Shown here: piece after piece, positions 17,922-24,278 of the stretch
Numbering within the stretch: position 1 is the stretch's first letter
Layout of the letters: each line of letters begins with the position of its first letter
NCBI GenBank assembly: GCA_964607765.1
Contig: CAZSNT010000099.1
Location: forward strand, 1-38,073
Reading direction: 5' to 3'
DNA length: 38,073 bases
Source of the DNA: CAZSNT01 sp964607765
GTDB taxonomy: Bacteria > Verrucomicrobiota > Lentisphaeria > Oligosphaerales > JABHEG01
Position numbers and translations under genes: made by a program
The notes under the pieces: generated by a model
Database searches by the model: none
The model's input: only the letters and a program-made list of their open reading frames with translations
What the model was told of the DNA's origin: nothing

Positions 17922-17939
17922 TCCTGCTGGCCAGCAGGA
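17922..17939. promoter_or_regulatory. Perfect 18-bp palindrome between larC and larB
   Basis: TCCTGCTGGCCAGCAGGA is perfectly self-complementary and lies in the 85-nt larC-larB gap, 24 bp before the larB ATG. It could be a dyad binding site or an intercistronic hairpin. Confidence 0.4.
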
Positions 17940-17983
17940 TTCGGGGGATCGTGATCTGAATCGTGACCGCCCCTCGCTACTCA

Positions 17984-19255
17984 CTACTCGCTTGTCCCTC
18001 GCCCCTCGCACTCGCCCCTCGCACTCGCCCCTCGCACTCGCCCCTCGCACTCGTCCCTCGCCCCTTCCCACCGCCGGGCGGCCTGCATGACCTGTCGGAT
18101 CGACACGCCTGCGTTCTCGGCCGCTTCCCGGCAGGACTCGAACTCCGGTGCGATCTCCACGCCGTTGGGCCGTTCGATGCGTTTGGCAGCGACGGGGCCC
18201 CACGGGGTCTGCACGTCGACCCTGCTGCGGGCAAGCACGAGTCGCCGCGCGGCCGAGACGCGGACGCCGATGGTGCTGCTGTGACTGAAGACGATGTCCG
18301 CGAGCCGTGTCGTGTCCTCGGGCCGGGCCAGGACGGTCAAGCGAACTCCGGTCCGCCCCTTCTTCATCGCCAAAGGCGCGAGGGTGGCGTCGAGCGCACC
18401 GTGCCCGCGCAGCTGCTCGGGCAACGCGGCCAGACTCTCGGGCGAATCATCGTCGATATCGGTCTCCAACACCTCCACCCATTCCGTGTCGGCTCGCACG
18501 CCTGAGCGTCGAGCGGCCCGGAATGCCCGGATGGTATTGGGCATTTGCTCGAAATCACGCCGACCGTGGCCCACGCCGCACGGGCCCAGGTCCACAGGCA
18601 AGTTGGTCCAATCGCCCTCGCTGAGCGTGGTCAGGATAGCGGCCCCGGTGGGTGTGGTGAGTTCCGACTCAATGTCCAGCCGCCGCACGGGCCGGCCCTC
18701 CAGCAGCTTGACTGTCGCGGGGGCGGGCACAGGCAGCACGCCGTGCGCGCAGCGCACCGTGCCGCGGCCTACTTTGAACTCGGCGCAGTACACGTGCTCG
18801 ATGTCGAGCTGCTCCAGGGCCAGGCACGCGCCAAACACATCCACGATCGCGTCGGTTGCCCCGACTTCATGGAAGTGGACCTGCTCGACCTCGATACCGT
18901 GCACGTCGGCTTCCACCTCGGCCAGGCGCTGGAATATGGCCAACGCGCGCTGTTGCGCCCGTGCCGGCGCGGCGGCGGCCTGGATCAAGGCCACGATGTC
19001 CGAGAGACCACGGTGGTGGTGGCTGCCGTGCGCGTGTTCCTCGTGGTGTTCTGCGACGGGTGTGCGGACTTCGCAGAATCCTGCCATCAGGCCGTGCCGG
19101 TCGCGTTTCCTGCTGAAGGACATCTCGAAGTCGGTCAGGCCGGCGGTCTGCAGCACGCGCGTAACGGCGACGGGGTCGGCGCCGAGGTCGAACAGGGCGC
19201 CAAGGATCATGTCCCCCGACGCTCCGCTCACCGGCTCGAAACAGAGACTGTTCAT
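17984..19255 (-). CDS. larC: Nickel insertion protein LarC, with a repeat-encoded C-terminal tail
   Basis: 423 residues. LarC is the CTP-dependent nickel insertase that completes the pincer cofactor. It starts with FEPVSGASGDM, has a His-rich loop at about residues 70-81 (HHEEHAHGSHHH) suited to nickel binding, then HFHEVGATDAIVD, a TPTGAAI segment, and the C-terminal domain with ETDIDDDSPE and KKGRTGVR. The two domains are in one continuous frame, whereas Lactobacillus plantarum makes full-length LarC through a frameshift. The normal end appears to be near QVMQAARRW. The last 27 residues come from a 13-bp tandem repeat and look like an accidental extension. The start is 3 nt after the stop of the MBL-fold gene, so the two are translationally coupled. 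Confidence 0.94.
   Translation of the reverse strand: MNSLCFEPVSGASGDMILGALFDLGADPVAVTRVLQTAGLTDFEMSFSRKRDRHGLMAGFCEVRTPVAEHHEEHAHGSHHHRGLSDIVALIQAAAAPARAQQRALAIFQRLAEVEADVHGIEVEQVHFHEVGATDAIVDVFGACLALEQLDIEHVYCAEFKVGRGTVRCAHGVLPVPAPATVKLLEGRPVRRLDIESELTTPTGAAILTTLSEGDWTNLPVDLGPCGVGHGRRDFEQMPNTIRAFRAARRSGVRADTEWVEVLETDIDDDSPESLAALPEQLRGHGALDATLAPLAMKKGRTGVRLTVLARPEDTTRLADIVFSHSSTIGVRVSAARRLVLARSRVDVQTPWGPVAAKRIERPNGVEIAPEFESCREAAENAGVSIRQVMQAARRWEGARDECEGRVRGASARGECEGRGTSE
17996..18060 (-). repeat. 13-bp tandem repeat in the 3' end of larC
   Basis: GCCCCTCGCACTC occurs four times without change at 18001-18052, flanked by partial copies. As 13 is not a multiple of 3, the minus-strand translation cycles through three frames and gives a Glu/Gly/Arg/Ala-rich tail. 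There are no spacers, so this is not a CRISPR array. Confidence 0.92.
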
Positions 19256-19258
19256 CGC

Positions 19259-20038
19259 TTACAGGCGTCCTCGCTTCAGGGCATGGTTTATCTTACCCAC
19301 ACTATCTGCATGCTTCCAGAGCAGGAAGCGCCACCAGGAGTGCATGTCCTCGGGTGCGGGCACGCCGCTCGCCTTGATTTCCGCGTCAGTGAGTTCGGTC
19401 TCACGGGCGGTCCGGACCATATCGGGCAGCCAGTTGAAATACTCGACCCAGCGCTGCAGTTCCGCAGTGGTACAGACCGGACCGTGCCCCGGCACGACGT
19501 GCGCCGCATCGAAGGCGATGAGTCGCTCGTACGTGGCCAGCAGGAGTTCGCGTTTGTCGGCTGTGAGGGTTCTGTCCCAGGGGATCAGCCCCCAGCCGAA
19601 GATATCGCCCACGAACAGCACGCGGTCGTCGGGCACCCATACGACACAGTCCTGGTCCGTGTGGCAGCCGGGCATGGCAAGGACACGCACGCCACGTTCG
19701 CGGCCCTCTATCCAGTAGCCGTCCGGGCCAAGCTCGGTGGTCTGCATATTGATGATCTCCGCGCCGCAGCGTTTCTGGAAGACGGCATTCAGAGCCACGT
19801 GGTCGTAGTGCGTGTGAGTGTTGATCACGTACCGCACGGGCGTGGTCCCGACGGTGTCGGCCAAGGCACTGAACACTTCCCCCTCGAGTTCGGGGCGTTC
19901 CAGCGCATCGACGACCAGCACGGCACCGCCCAGGTCGAGCCACGCGATGTTATCGATTTCCTGCCGTACGTGGACGTGTTCGCCCAGCAGCAGCAGCTTG
20001 GGAGCTTCCGGATCGAAGCGTTCGCTATCGACGTTCAT
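19259..20038 (-). CDS. MBL-fold metallohydrolase
   Basis: 259 residues from the ATG at 20038; a TTG two codons upstream is an alternative. The metallo-beta-lactamase fold is marked by NTHTHYDH, which gives the dinuclear metal site, then PGCHTDQDCVVW with the third His, FVGDIF with the bridging Asp, and VPGHGPV with the last His. Glyoxalase II-like and quinoprotein-relay-type enzymes share this layout, so the substrate is open. There is no signal peptide. It is the first gene of a minus-strand set with larC (3-nt gap) and larB. This hints at a link to nickel-pincer cofactor work or lactate/2-hydroxyacid thioester metabolism, but that is inference from position alone. Confidence 0.85.
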   Translation of the reverse strand: MNVDSERFDPEAPKLLLLGEHVHVRQEIDNIAWLDLGGAVLVVDALERPELEGEVFSALADTVGTTPVRYVINTHTHYDHVALNAVFQKRCGAEIINMQTTELGPDGYWIEGRERGVRVLAMPGCHTDQDCVVWVPDDRVLFVGDIFGWGLIPWDRTLTADKRELLLATYERLIAFDAAHVVPGHGPVCTTAELQRWVEYFNWLPDMVRTARETELTDAEIKASGVPAPEDMHSWWRFLLWKHADSVGKINHALKRGRL

Positions 20039-20092
20039 CGGCAATGCACTCTTTCCGTCTACCCTGATCTATTCACCAGGCGCCAACCACGC

Positions 20093-20270
20093 AGCTCCCC
20101 TTCAGGGAGCAGTGGATGTGTATTATCTTGGTTCCTAGGGTGTTACCCTAGGCTAGAATATTGGTCGCCTTCAGCGACTCCTGTCCCCAAAGGGGACCAA
20201 CATCACAGCCTGGGGTAAAACCCCAGGAAGCCGTTCTACGCCAACATGTTTTGCTCCCTGAAGGGGAGCT
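20093..20270. repeat. Cluster of six hairpins bounded by a 19-bp inverted repeat
   Basis: AGCTCCCCTTCAGGGAGCA (20093-20111) and its exact reverse complement (20252-20270) bound the element. Each end is also a 6-bp hairpin. Between them lie CCTAGGGT-GTT-ACCCTAGG (20134-20152), GTCGC-CTTCA-GCGAC (20164-20178), GTCCCC-AAA-GGGGAC (20183-20197) and CCTGGGGT-AAA-ACCCCAGG (20209-20227), all perfect stems. Nothing coding is present. The layout is like REP-type mobile elements mobilised by IS200-like transposases, or a structured RNA. No transposase is adjacent. Confidence 0.9.
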
Positions 20271-20286
20271 ACATGAATAATCCAGG

Positions 20287-20790
20287 CTACGTTCCTGCCT
20301 CGGTGTCCATCCCATCCCGCCGCGTCAGCAGCAGCACGGCATGAGCCGCAATCCCTTCCGCCCGTCCCAGACCGCCAATGCCCTCGAGTGTTGTGGCTTT
20401 GACTGAGACTCGGGCCGAGGCGACGCCGAACAACGCGGCGAGTCGCTCGCGCATTGCCGGCACGTGCGGCGCGAGTTTGGGTTGTTCGGCGAGGATGGTG
20501 GCGTCCAGATTGCCCAACTCCCAGTCCCTGAGCGCGGGACTGGCCAGCACGGACGCCAGCAGCTCACTGCTGTCTGCGTCCCTGTACCGGTCATCCGTGT
20601 CCGGGAACCACTGTCCGATGTCGCCCAGCGCCAGCGCGCCGAGGCAGGCGTCGATGACAGCGTGAATCAAGACGTCGGCGTCGGAGTGTCCGAGCAGGCC
20701 GAAATCGCAAGGCACGGTCACGCCGCCGAGGACGAGTTTGCGGCAGTGCGCGATACGGTGAACGTCAAAGCCATGGCCAACGCGAATCAT
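20287..20790 (-). CDS. ispF: 2-C-methyl-D-erythritol 2,4-cyclodiphosphate synthase
   Basis: 167 residues. IspF forms the cyclic diphosphate in the methylerythritol-phosphate route to isoprenoids. The zinc ligands are Asp9 and His11 in GFDVHR and His43 in the segment after GHSDADVL, at the positions expected from the E. coli enzyme. FPDTDDRY and KATTLEGIGGLGRAEGIA complete the trimer-interface and cytidine-binding signatures. It is slightly longer than the usual 155-160 residues because of a short C-terminal tail. It is the last gene of a minus-strand set after the TPR and LptE-like genes, 43 nt after the latter. ispD, often adjacent or fused elsewhere, is not next to it. Confidence 0.96.
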   Translation of the reverse strand: MIRVGHGFDVHRIAHCRKLVLGGVTVPCDFGLLGHSDADVLIHAVIDACLGALALGDIGQWFPDTDDRYRDADSSELLASVLASPALRDWELGNLDATILAEQPKLAPHVPAMRERLAALFGVASARVSVKATTLEGIGGLGRAEGIAAHAVLLLTRRDGMDTEAGT

Positions 20791-20833
20791 GAGAACGCCG
20801 GAGGACCGTCCCGTGTGCCGTGCTGTGAGAGAA

Positions 20834-21403
20834 TCACCAGGCCTCGGTCAATGCGGCCACGATCTTGCGCGCCGCATCGTTCAAAGCCTGTTCGAATGCA
20901 TCATCGCGAGCGACATGAAGGTCAGGCAGATGCGAGAAGTCTGCCGTGCCGCGGACCTGTTGGGAACTCACGACCGGACCGGCACGCCCCGGCATGACCG
21001 CATCGAACTCCACGCGCACCTCCGCCCGATGGATAGCGGCCTGGTAAGTGTCTCGGTCCCGGTCCCGTGCCGCATCGTCACGTTTGCTGGTCGCCGCGAT
21101 CGTTCGAGCCACACAGCTGACAATGCGTGTGTTGACAACGGCGTCTGCCCGGTCCGTGGTGGTCAGCGACGCGGAGCCGTCCACCGTCAGTTCCTCGGTC
21201 AGCTTCCGGCGCAGCACAATGCCCAGACCGGGCTCGCGCGTGCTGTTGGTGACCGCGCCGACGGCGAGCGAATTGATCTGTGGATGCAGTGCGGAGCCGA
21301 CGCGGTAGGAGGCGCATCCGGTAGGCAGGAGGCACGCCGCTGCCAGGCCGAGCAAGACCAGGGGAGTCGTGTAGCGGGGGAGTCTGTTCATGCGCTGGGC
21401 CAT
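20834..21403 (-). CDS. LptE-like outer-membrane lipoprotein
   Basis: 189 residues from the ATG at 21403, one nt after the stop of the TPR gene; an ATG at 21391 is a possible start. The signal peptide ends in LLPTGC, a lipobox-like site, with Cys at residue 30 and then ASYRVGSALHPQI. The pattern of ASYRVG, an LAVGAVTNSTREPGL strand and LRRKLTEELTVDG matches the LptE family, the lipoprotein plug of the LptD lipopolysaccharide translocon. Divergence in this family is high, so the call rests on overall layout. Coupled translation with the upstream TPR protein suggests both act in envelope assembly. Confidence 0.7.
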   Translation of the reverse strand: MAQRMNRLPRYTTPLVLLGLAAACLLPTGCASYRVGSALHPQINSLAVGAVTNSTREPGLGIVLRRKLTEELTVDGSASLTTTDRADAVVNTRIVSCVARTIAATSKRDDAARDRDRDTYQAAIHRAEVRVEFDAVMPGRAGPVVSSQQVRGTADFSHLPDLHVARDDAFEQALNDAARKIVAALTEAW

Positions 21404-21404
21404 C

Positions 21405-22592
21405 CTATTTGGGCGCCCTCAAATCCCTGAGCGGCAGAAGGTACTTCTTGGTTTCGTCCGGGGGATGCAGCAGCCCGTCGGCATCGTGCGGAACCAACGG
21501 TTTCTCCGGCGCCAGTTTGCGGACGTCGGACGCCGTTCGAACGGTGGCCGGGCTGACGGCGACCGGCGCCTTGGGTTCCGGCGCCGCGGCTTCAGGCCCG
21601 GCTTTCTTGGGTGCTTCGGTCTCCGTGGCGGCGCCCTGTTCCGTGTCGGTGTCCTGTGCCGCGGCGTCCGCCTGGGCGAGGAGGACTTCTGCCTTTCCTG
21701 CCGCCGCCGTTTCGCCGTAGTCCCGAATGACGTCGTGCAGGTAGCGGCGTGCAGCCGGCACACGAAGATGCGTCTCTCTCAGGTAGAACTGTCCGAGCTG
21801 GAACAGGCGCTCTGCCAGGCGCTCGTCCGCAACCGCCAGCAGCATGACGACCATGTCCGCCTCGGCGTGCTGCGGATTGTTACGCAGAAAAATGGTGAGT
21901 TCGCGCTGGCCCTGCCGTGTCAGGCTCCCGTCGCCGTCGCCGCGTTTGCCAAGCCGCAGCAGCAGACGGCCCAGCTCGAGTCGGGCCAGTCCGGCCTCCT
22001 TGGCACGCGGGTGACGTTTGAGCAGCGCCCGGTAGGTCTCAGCCGCTTCCGCGTCTTCGCCCAGGTCGGTCTGCAGCTGGCCGAGACGCAGCAGGTCGCC
22101 GGACGCCTTTCTGCCGGCGGGCGACTTGCTGAGAATGAACTCCAGAATCTCCACGCCTTTGCTGCGGTTCCGTATGCCGAAGCGGGATGCCCGGCCACCG
22201 GCAAAATCCTCGACCAAGCCGCGGAGGTGATCCGTGACAGCGCCGAACTGCGGGTGCAGGGGATGTGCGGTGATCAGGTCTTCGTATGCCTCACAGGCCG
22301 CGTAGTGTTTGCCGTCCAGGCGCAGACAATCAGCCCGTTTCAGCAGCAGCCCGGGCTCGTCCGCCGCCGCCGCGTGCTGGGCGGCTTTCCGGTACTCGGC
22401 AGCAGCCGCTCTGTAGCTGCCGCGCGCTTCCCGTTCCTGAGCTCTGCGCAGATGCTTGCTGTAAGCGCGTTCGTCCGCGGCTGACCTGGCGGCAGCCTGC
22501 ACGACGTCCGTCGCGTCCTGACTCAATACGGCTGGCCCCGCCAGCATCAGAACACCTGCCAGACCGAAAACTCGTGCCGCATTGACGTTCAT
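21405..22592 (-). CDS. Secreted TPR protein, BamD-like arrangement
   Basis: 395 residues, with AGGTGA 5 nt before the ATG. The signal peptide (GLAGVLMLAGPAVLSQ) lacks a Cys at its cut site, so the protein is probably periplasmic and not a lipoprotein. Helical tetratricopeptide-type repeats cover about residues 40-290, for example SYRAAAAEYRKAA, YAACEAYEDLITAHP and AEAAETYRALLKRHP, resembling the BamD/YfiO set. The tail after about 310 is rich in Ala, Pro, Glu and Lys and is probably unstructured. It heads the operon with the LptE-like gene and ispF and is divergent from nusA. An outer-membrane assembly role is plausible but not proven; a general TPR scaffold is the alternative. Confidence 0.75.
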   Translation of the reverse strand: MNVNAARVFGLAGVLMLAGPAVLSQDATDVVQAAARSAADERAYSKHLRRAQEREARGSYRAAAAEYRKAAQHAAAADEPGLLLKRADCLRLDGKHYAACEAYEDLITAHPLHPQFGAVTDHLRGLVEDFAGGRASRFGIRNRSKGVEILEFILSKSPAGRKASGDLLRLGQLQTDLGEDAEAAETYRALLKRHPRAKEAGLARLELGRLLLRLGKRGDGDGSLTRQGQRELTIFLRNNPQHAEADMVVMLLAVADERLAERLFQLGQFYLRETHLRVPAARRYLHDVIRDYGETAAAGKAEVLLAQADAAAQDTDTEQGAATETEAPKKAGPEAAAPEPKAPVAVSPATVRTASDVRKLAPEKPLVPHDADGLLHPPDETKKYLLPLRDLRAPK

Positions 22593-22801
22593 TGATTCAC
22601 CTGCGAATGGGCTGTTGATCCCGAAGCTGTTTCGCCCGGTAAGATACCGTCACACCCGGTGGGATGCCAGCGGAGAGACGCGTTCTCGCGCTCCGCAGTG
22701 CGCGCGCACACGAGGCCGCGACAAGACAACTCGCGCGTTCTCGGAGCGGCTGGAGTGGGGGAAACGGCAGGGCAGCCCGGGGTGAAAAAGCAGTGTGTCA
22801 G

Positions 22802-22829
22802 TTGCAATCGACCTCGCTGCAGCTATAGT
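22802..22829 (+). promoter_or_regulatory. Putative promoter of the nusA operon
   Basis: TTGCAA (22802-22807) and TATAGT (22824-22829) are 16 nt apart, close to the sigma-70 consensus. The promoter is framed by the inverted repeat CAGTTGCA (22799-22806) and TGCAACTG (22835-22842), whose left arm overlaps the -35 box. This is a possible operator. The start site would be near 22836, about 154 nt before the nusA ATG. Confidence 0.55.
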
Positions 22830-22865
22830 CTTGCTGCAACTGTCGAGAACTCACGGGGTTTCTGG

Positions 22866-22891
22866 AAGTGGGCATGTCCCGCTTTTTTTTT
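22866..22891 (+). terminator. Intrinsic terminator inside the nusA leader (attenuator)
   Basis: AAGTGGG (22866-22872), a CATGT loop and CCCGCTT form a 7-bp stem with one G-U pair, followed at once by nine T in all (22883-22891). It lies about 30 nt after the predicted start site and about 100 nt before the nusA ATG. Readthrough would be needed to express the operon. Confidence 0.7.
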
Positions 22892-22903
22892 CGGAGCGTT
22901 CGA

Positions 22904-22942
22904 CGGACAGACGGCCGTGTCGACAACGGCTGTCGACGTCCG
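22904..22942 (+). promoter_or_regulatory. Structured segment of the nusA leader
   Basis: CGGAC (22904-22908) pairs with GTCCG (22938-22942). The pair encloses the self-complementary ACGGCCGT (22911-22918) and the perfect hairpin GTCGACA-ACGGC-TGTCGAC (22919-22937). It lies just after the terminator and may take part in leader folding. Confidence 0.5.
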
Positions 22943-22989
22943 ATCGTGATACGCCCGACTCCGTGCCAGGCTGAAAGGCTGTGGATCAT

Positions 22990-24240
22990 ATGAACAACGA
23001 GTTTATAGCCGTGCTCGAGTACCTCGAGCATGAACGGGGCATAGACCGCGAGACGCTGATTGCGCTCGTCGAGGAGTCCCTTTCAGCCGCGGCTCGGAAG
23101 TCGGTTCGGTACTCGCGTGACGTGCGTGTGCACATCGATCGTGAGAGCGGCGATATCAAGGCGTGGGCCAAGGTCACCGTGGTGCCGACGGTCAAGAAGC
23201 GCGACGAGGAGATCAGCCTGTTGCAGGCGCACAGCCGGATGCCTGAAGCGCAGGTTGGCGACGAGGTCGAGTGGGAAGTGACTCCGGCAAATTTCGGGCG
23301 GATTGCTGCGCAGACGGCGAAGCAGGCCATCACGTACCGGTTGCGGCAGGCGGAGAAGGAACGCATCTGCGAGACGTTCCAGGACCAGCTGAACCTGCTC
23401 GTGACCGGCATTGTCCGGCGTGTTGAGCGCGGCGATGTGTTCATCGACTTTGCCCGGGCCGAGGGCGTCATGCGTTACACGGACCGCATTCCGGGCGAAG
23501 ATTACCGGCCGGGTGACGCTTTGACGGCGCTGCTGGTGGAGATCAACTCGGAGCGGCCGGGGCCCAGTCTGTATGTGTCCCGCTCCAATCCTGACCTGGT
23601 TCGGCGTCTGTTCGAGCGCGAAGTCACCGAGATTGCGGAGAGCCTGGTTGAGATCAAAGGCGTGGCGCGCGAAGCGGGTTACCGCACGAAGATTGCCGTT
23701 GCCTCGACGGATTCCAGGGTTGACCCTGTCGGTGCCTGTGTGGGACTGCGCGGCAACCGGGTCAAGACCGTGGTCAGCGAACTGGGCGGCGAGAAGGTTG
23801 ACATCATCCGTTGGGACGATGACATCCGCACGTTCGTGGGCAACGCGCTGCAACCAGCGAAACTCGACAACGTCGATCTGGACGAAGAGAACCACCTGAT
23901 TCGTGTGGTGGTTCCGGAGGATCAGCTCTCGCTGGCGATCGGGAAAAAGGGACAGAACGCCAGGCTGGCGGCAAAGCTGACGGGCTGGCGTATCGATATC
24001 AATAAGCAGGAGCAGATTGACCGGATGGTGTTTGAGGACAAGGTCCAGCACGCGATCGACGCGCTGGCCAAGATCCCGGGCATCAGCGAGGAAGCGGCGC
24101 CCCTGCTTGTCGGTCACGGCTTTCTCTCTCTCGAGGGCATCATGGCTGCCCAGATCGAAGACCTGGCGACGATTGAAGGCTTCGACGAGGAGCAGGCCCG
24201 GCAGATCATGGCCGCTGCCAGGGAACAGATGGGCGTCTGA
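22990..24240 (+). CDS. nusA: Transcription termination/antitermination factor NusA
   Basis: 416 residues from the ATG at 22990, with GAAAGG upstream; the in-frame GTG at 22981 is too close to that site. NusA binds RNA polymerase and nascent RNA and tunes pausing, termination and antitermination. In order there are the polymerase-binding N-domain (to about 125), an S1 domain (about 130-200, VTGIVRRVERGDVFIDF), KH1 (DPVGACVGLRGNRVKTVVSELGG), KH2 (IGKKGQNARLAAKLTGW) and a C-terminal helix-hairpin-helix region near 350-410 (IPGISEEAAPLL, IEGFDEEQARQIM). The operon lacks rimP, the usual first gene. The leader carries an intrinsic terminator, so a product that itself modulates termination could feed back on it. 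Confidence 0.97.
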   Translation: MNNEFIAVLEYLEHERGIDRETLIALVEESLSAAARKSVRYSRDVRVHIDRESGDIKAWAKVTVVPTVKKRDEEISLLQAHSRMPEAQVGDEVEWEVTPANFGRIAAQTAKQAITYRLRQAEKERICETFQDQLNLLVTGIVRRVERGDVFIDFARAEGVMRYTDRIPGEDYRPGDALTALLVEINSERPGPSLYVSRSNPDLVRRLFEREVTEIAESLVEIKGVAREAGYRTKIAVASTDSRVDPVGACVGLRGNRVKTVVSELGGEKVDIIRWDDDIRTFVGNALQPAKLDNVDLDEENHLIRVVVPEDQLSLAIGKKGQNARLAAKLTGWRIDINKQEQIDRMVFEDKVQHAIDALAKIPGISEEAAPLLVGHGFLSLEGIMAAQIEDLATIEGFDEEQARQIMAAAREQMGV

Positions 24241-24278
24241 GTGCCCGGCGGCAGGACCAGTGGGAGTACGGTGCATCT

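Larger units (their letters stand above)
22593..22989. other. Divergent intergenic region holding the nusA leader
   Basis: This 397-bp gap lies between the divergent TPR gene and nusA. The right half carries the nusA promoter, an intrinsic terminator and further hairpins, listed separately. The left half, which should hold the TPR promoter, shows no clear elements. No rimP homologue is present here. Confidence 0.65.

Noticed and set aside
18001..18052. CRISPR-like array
   Set aside because: The 13-bp units are directly adjacent with no spacers and no cas genes are nearby; it is a simple tandem repeat.
20093..20270. Insertion sequence with transposase
   Set aside because: No coding sequence lies between the inverted ends; at most a non-autonomous element.
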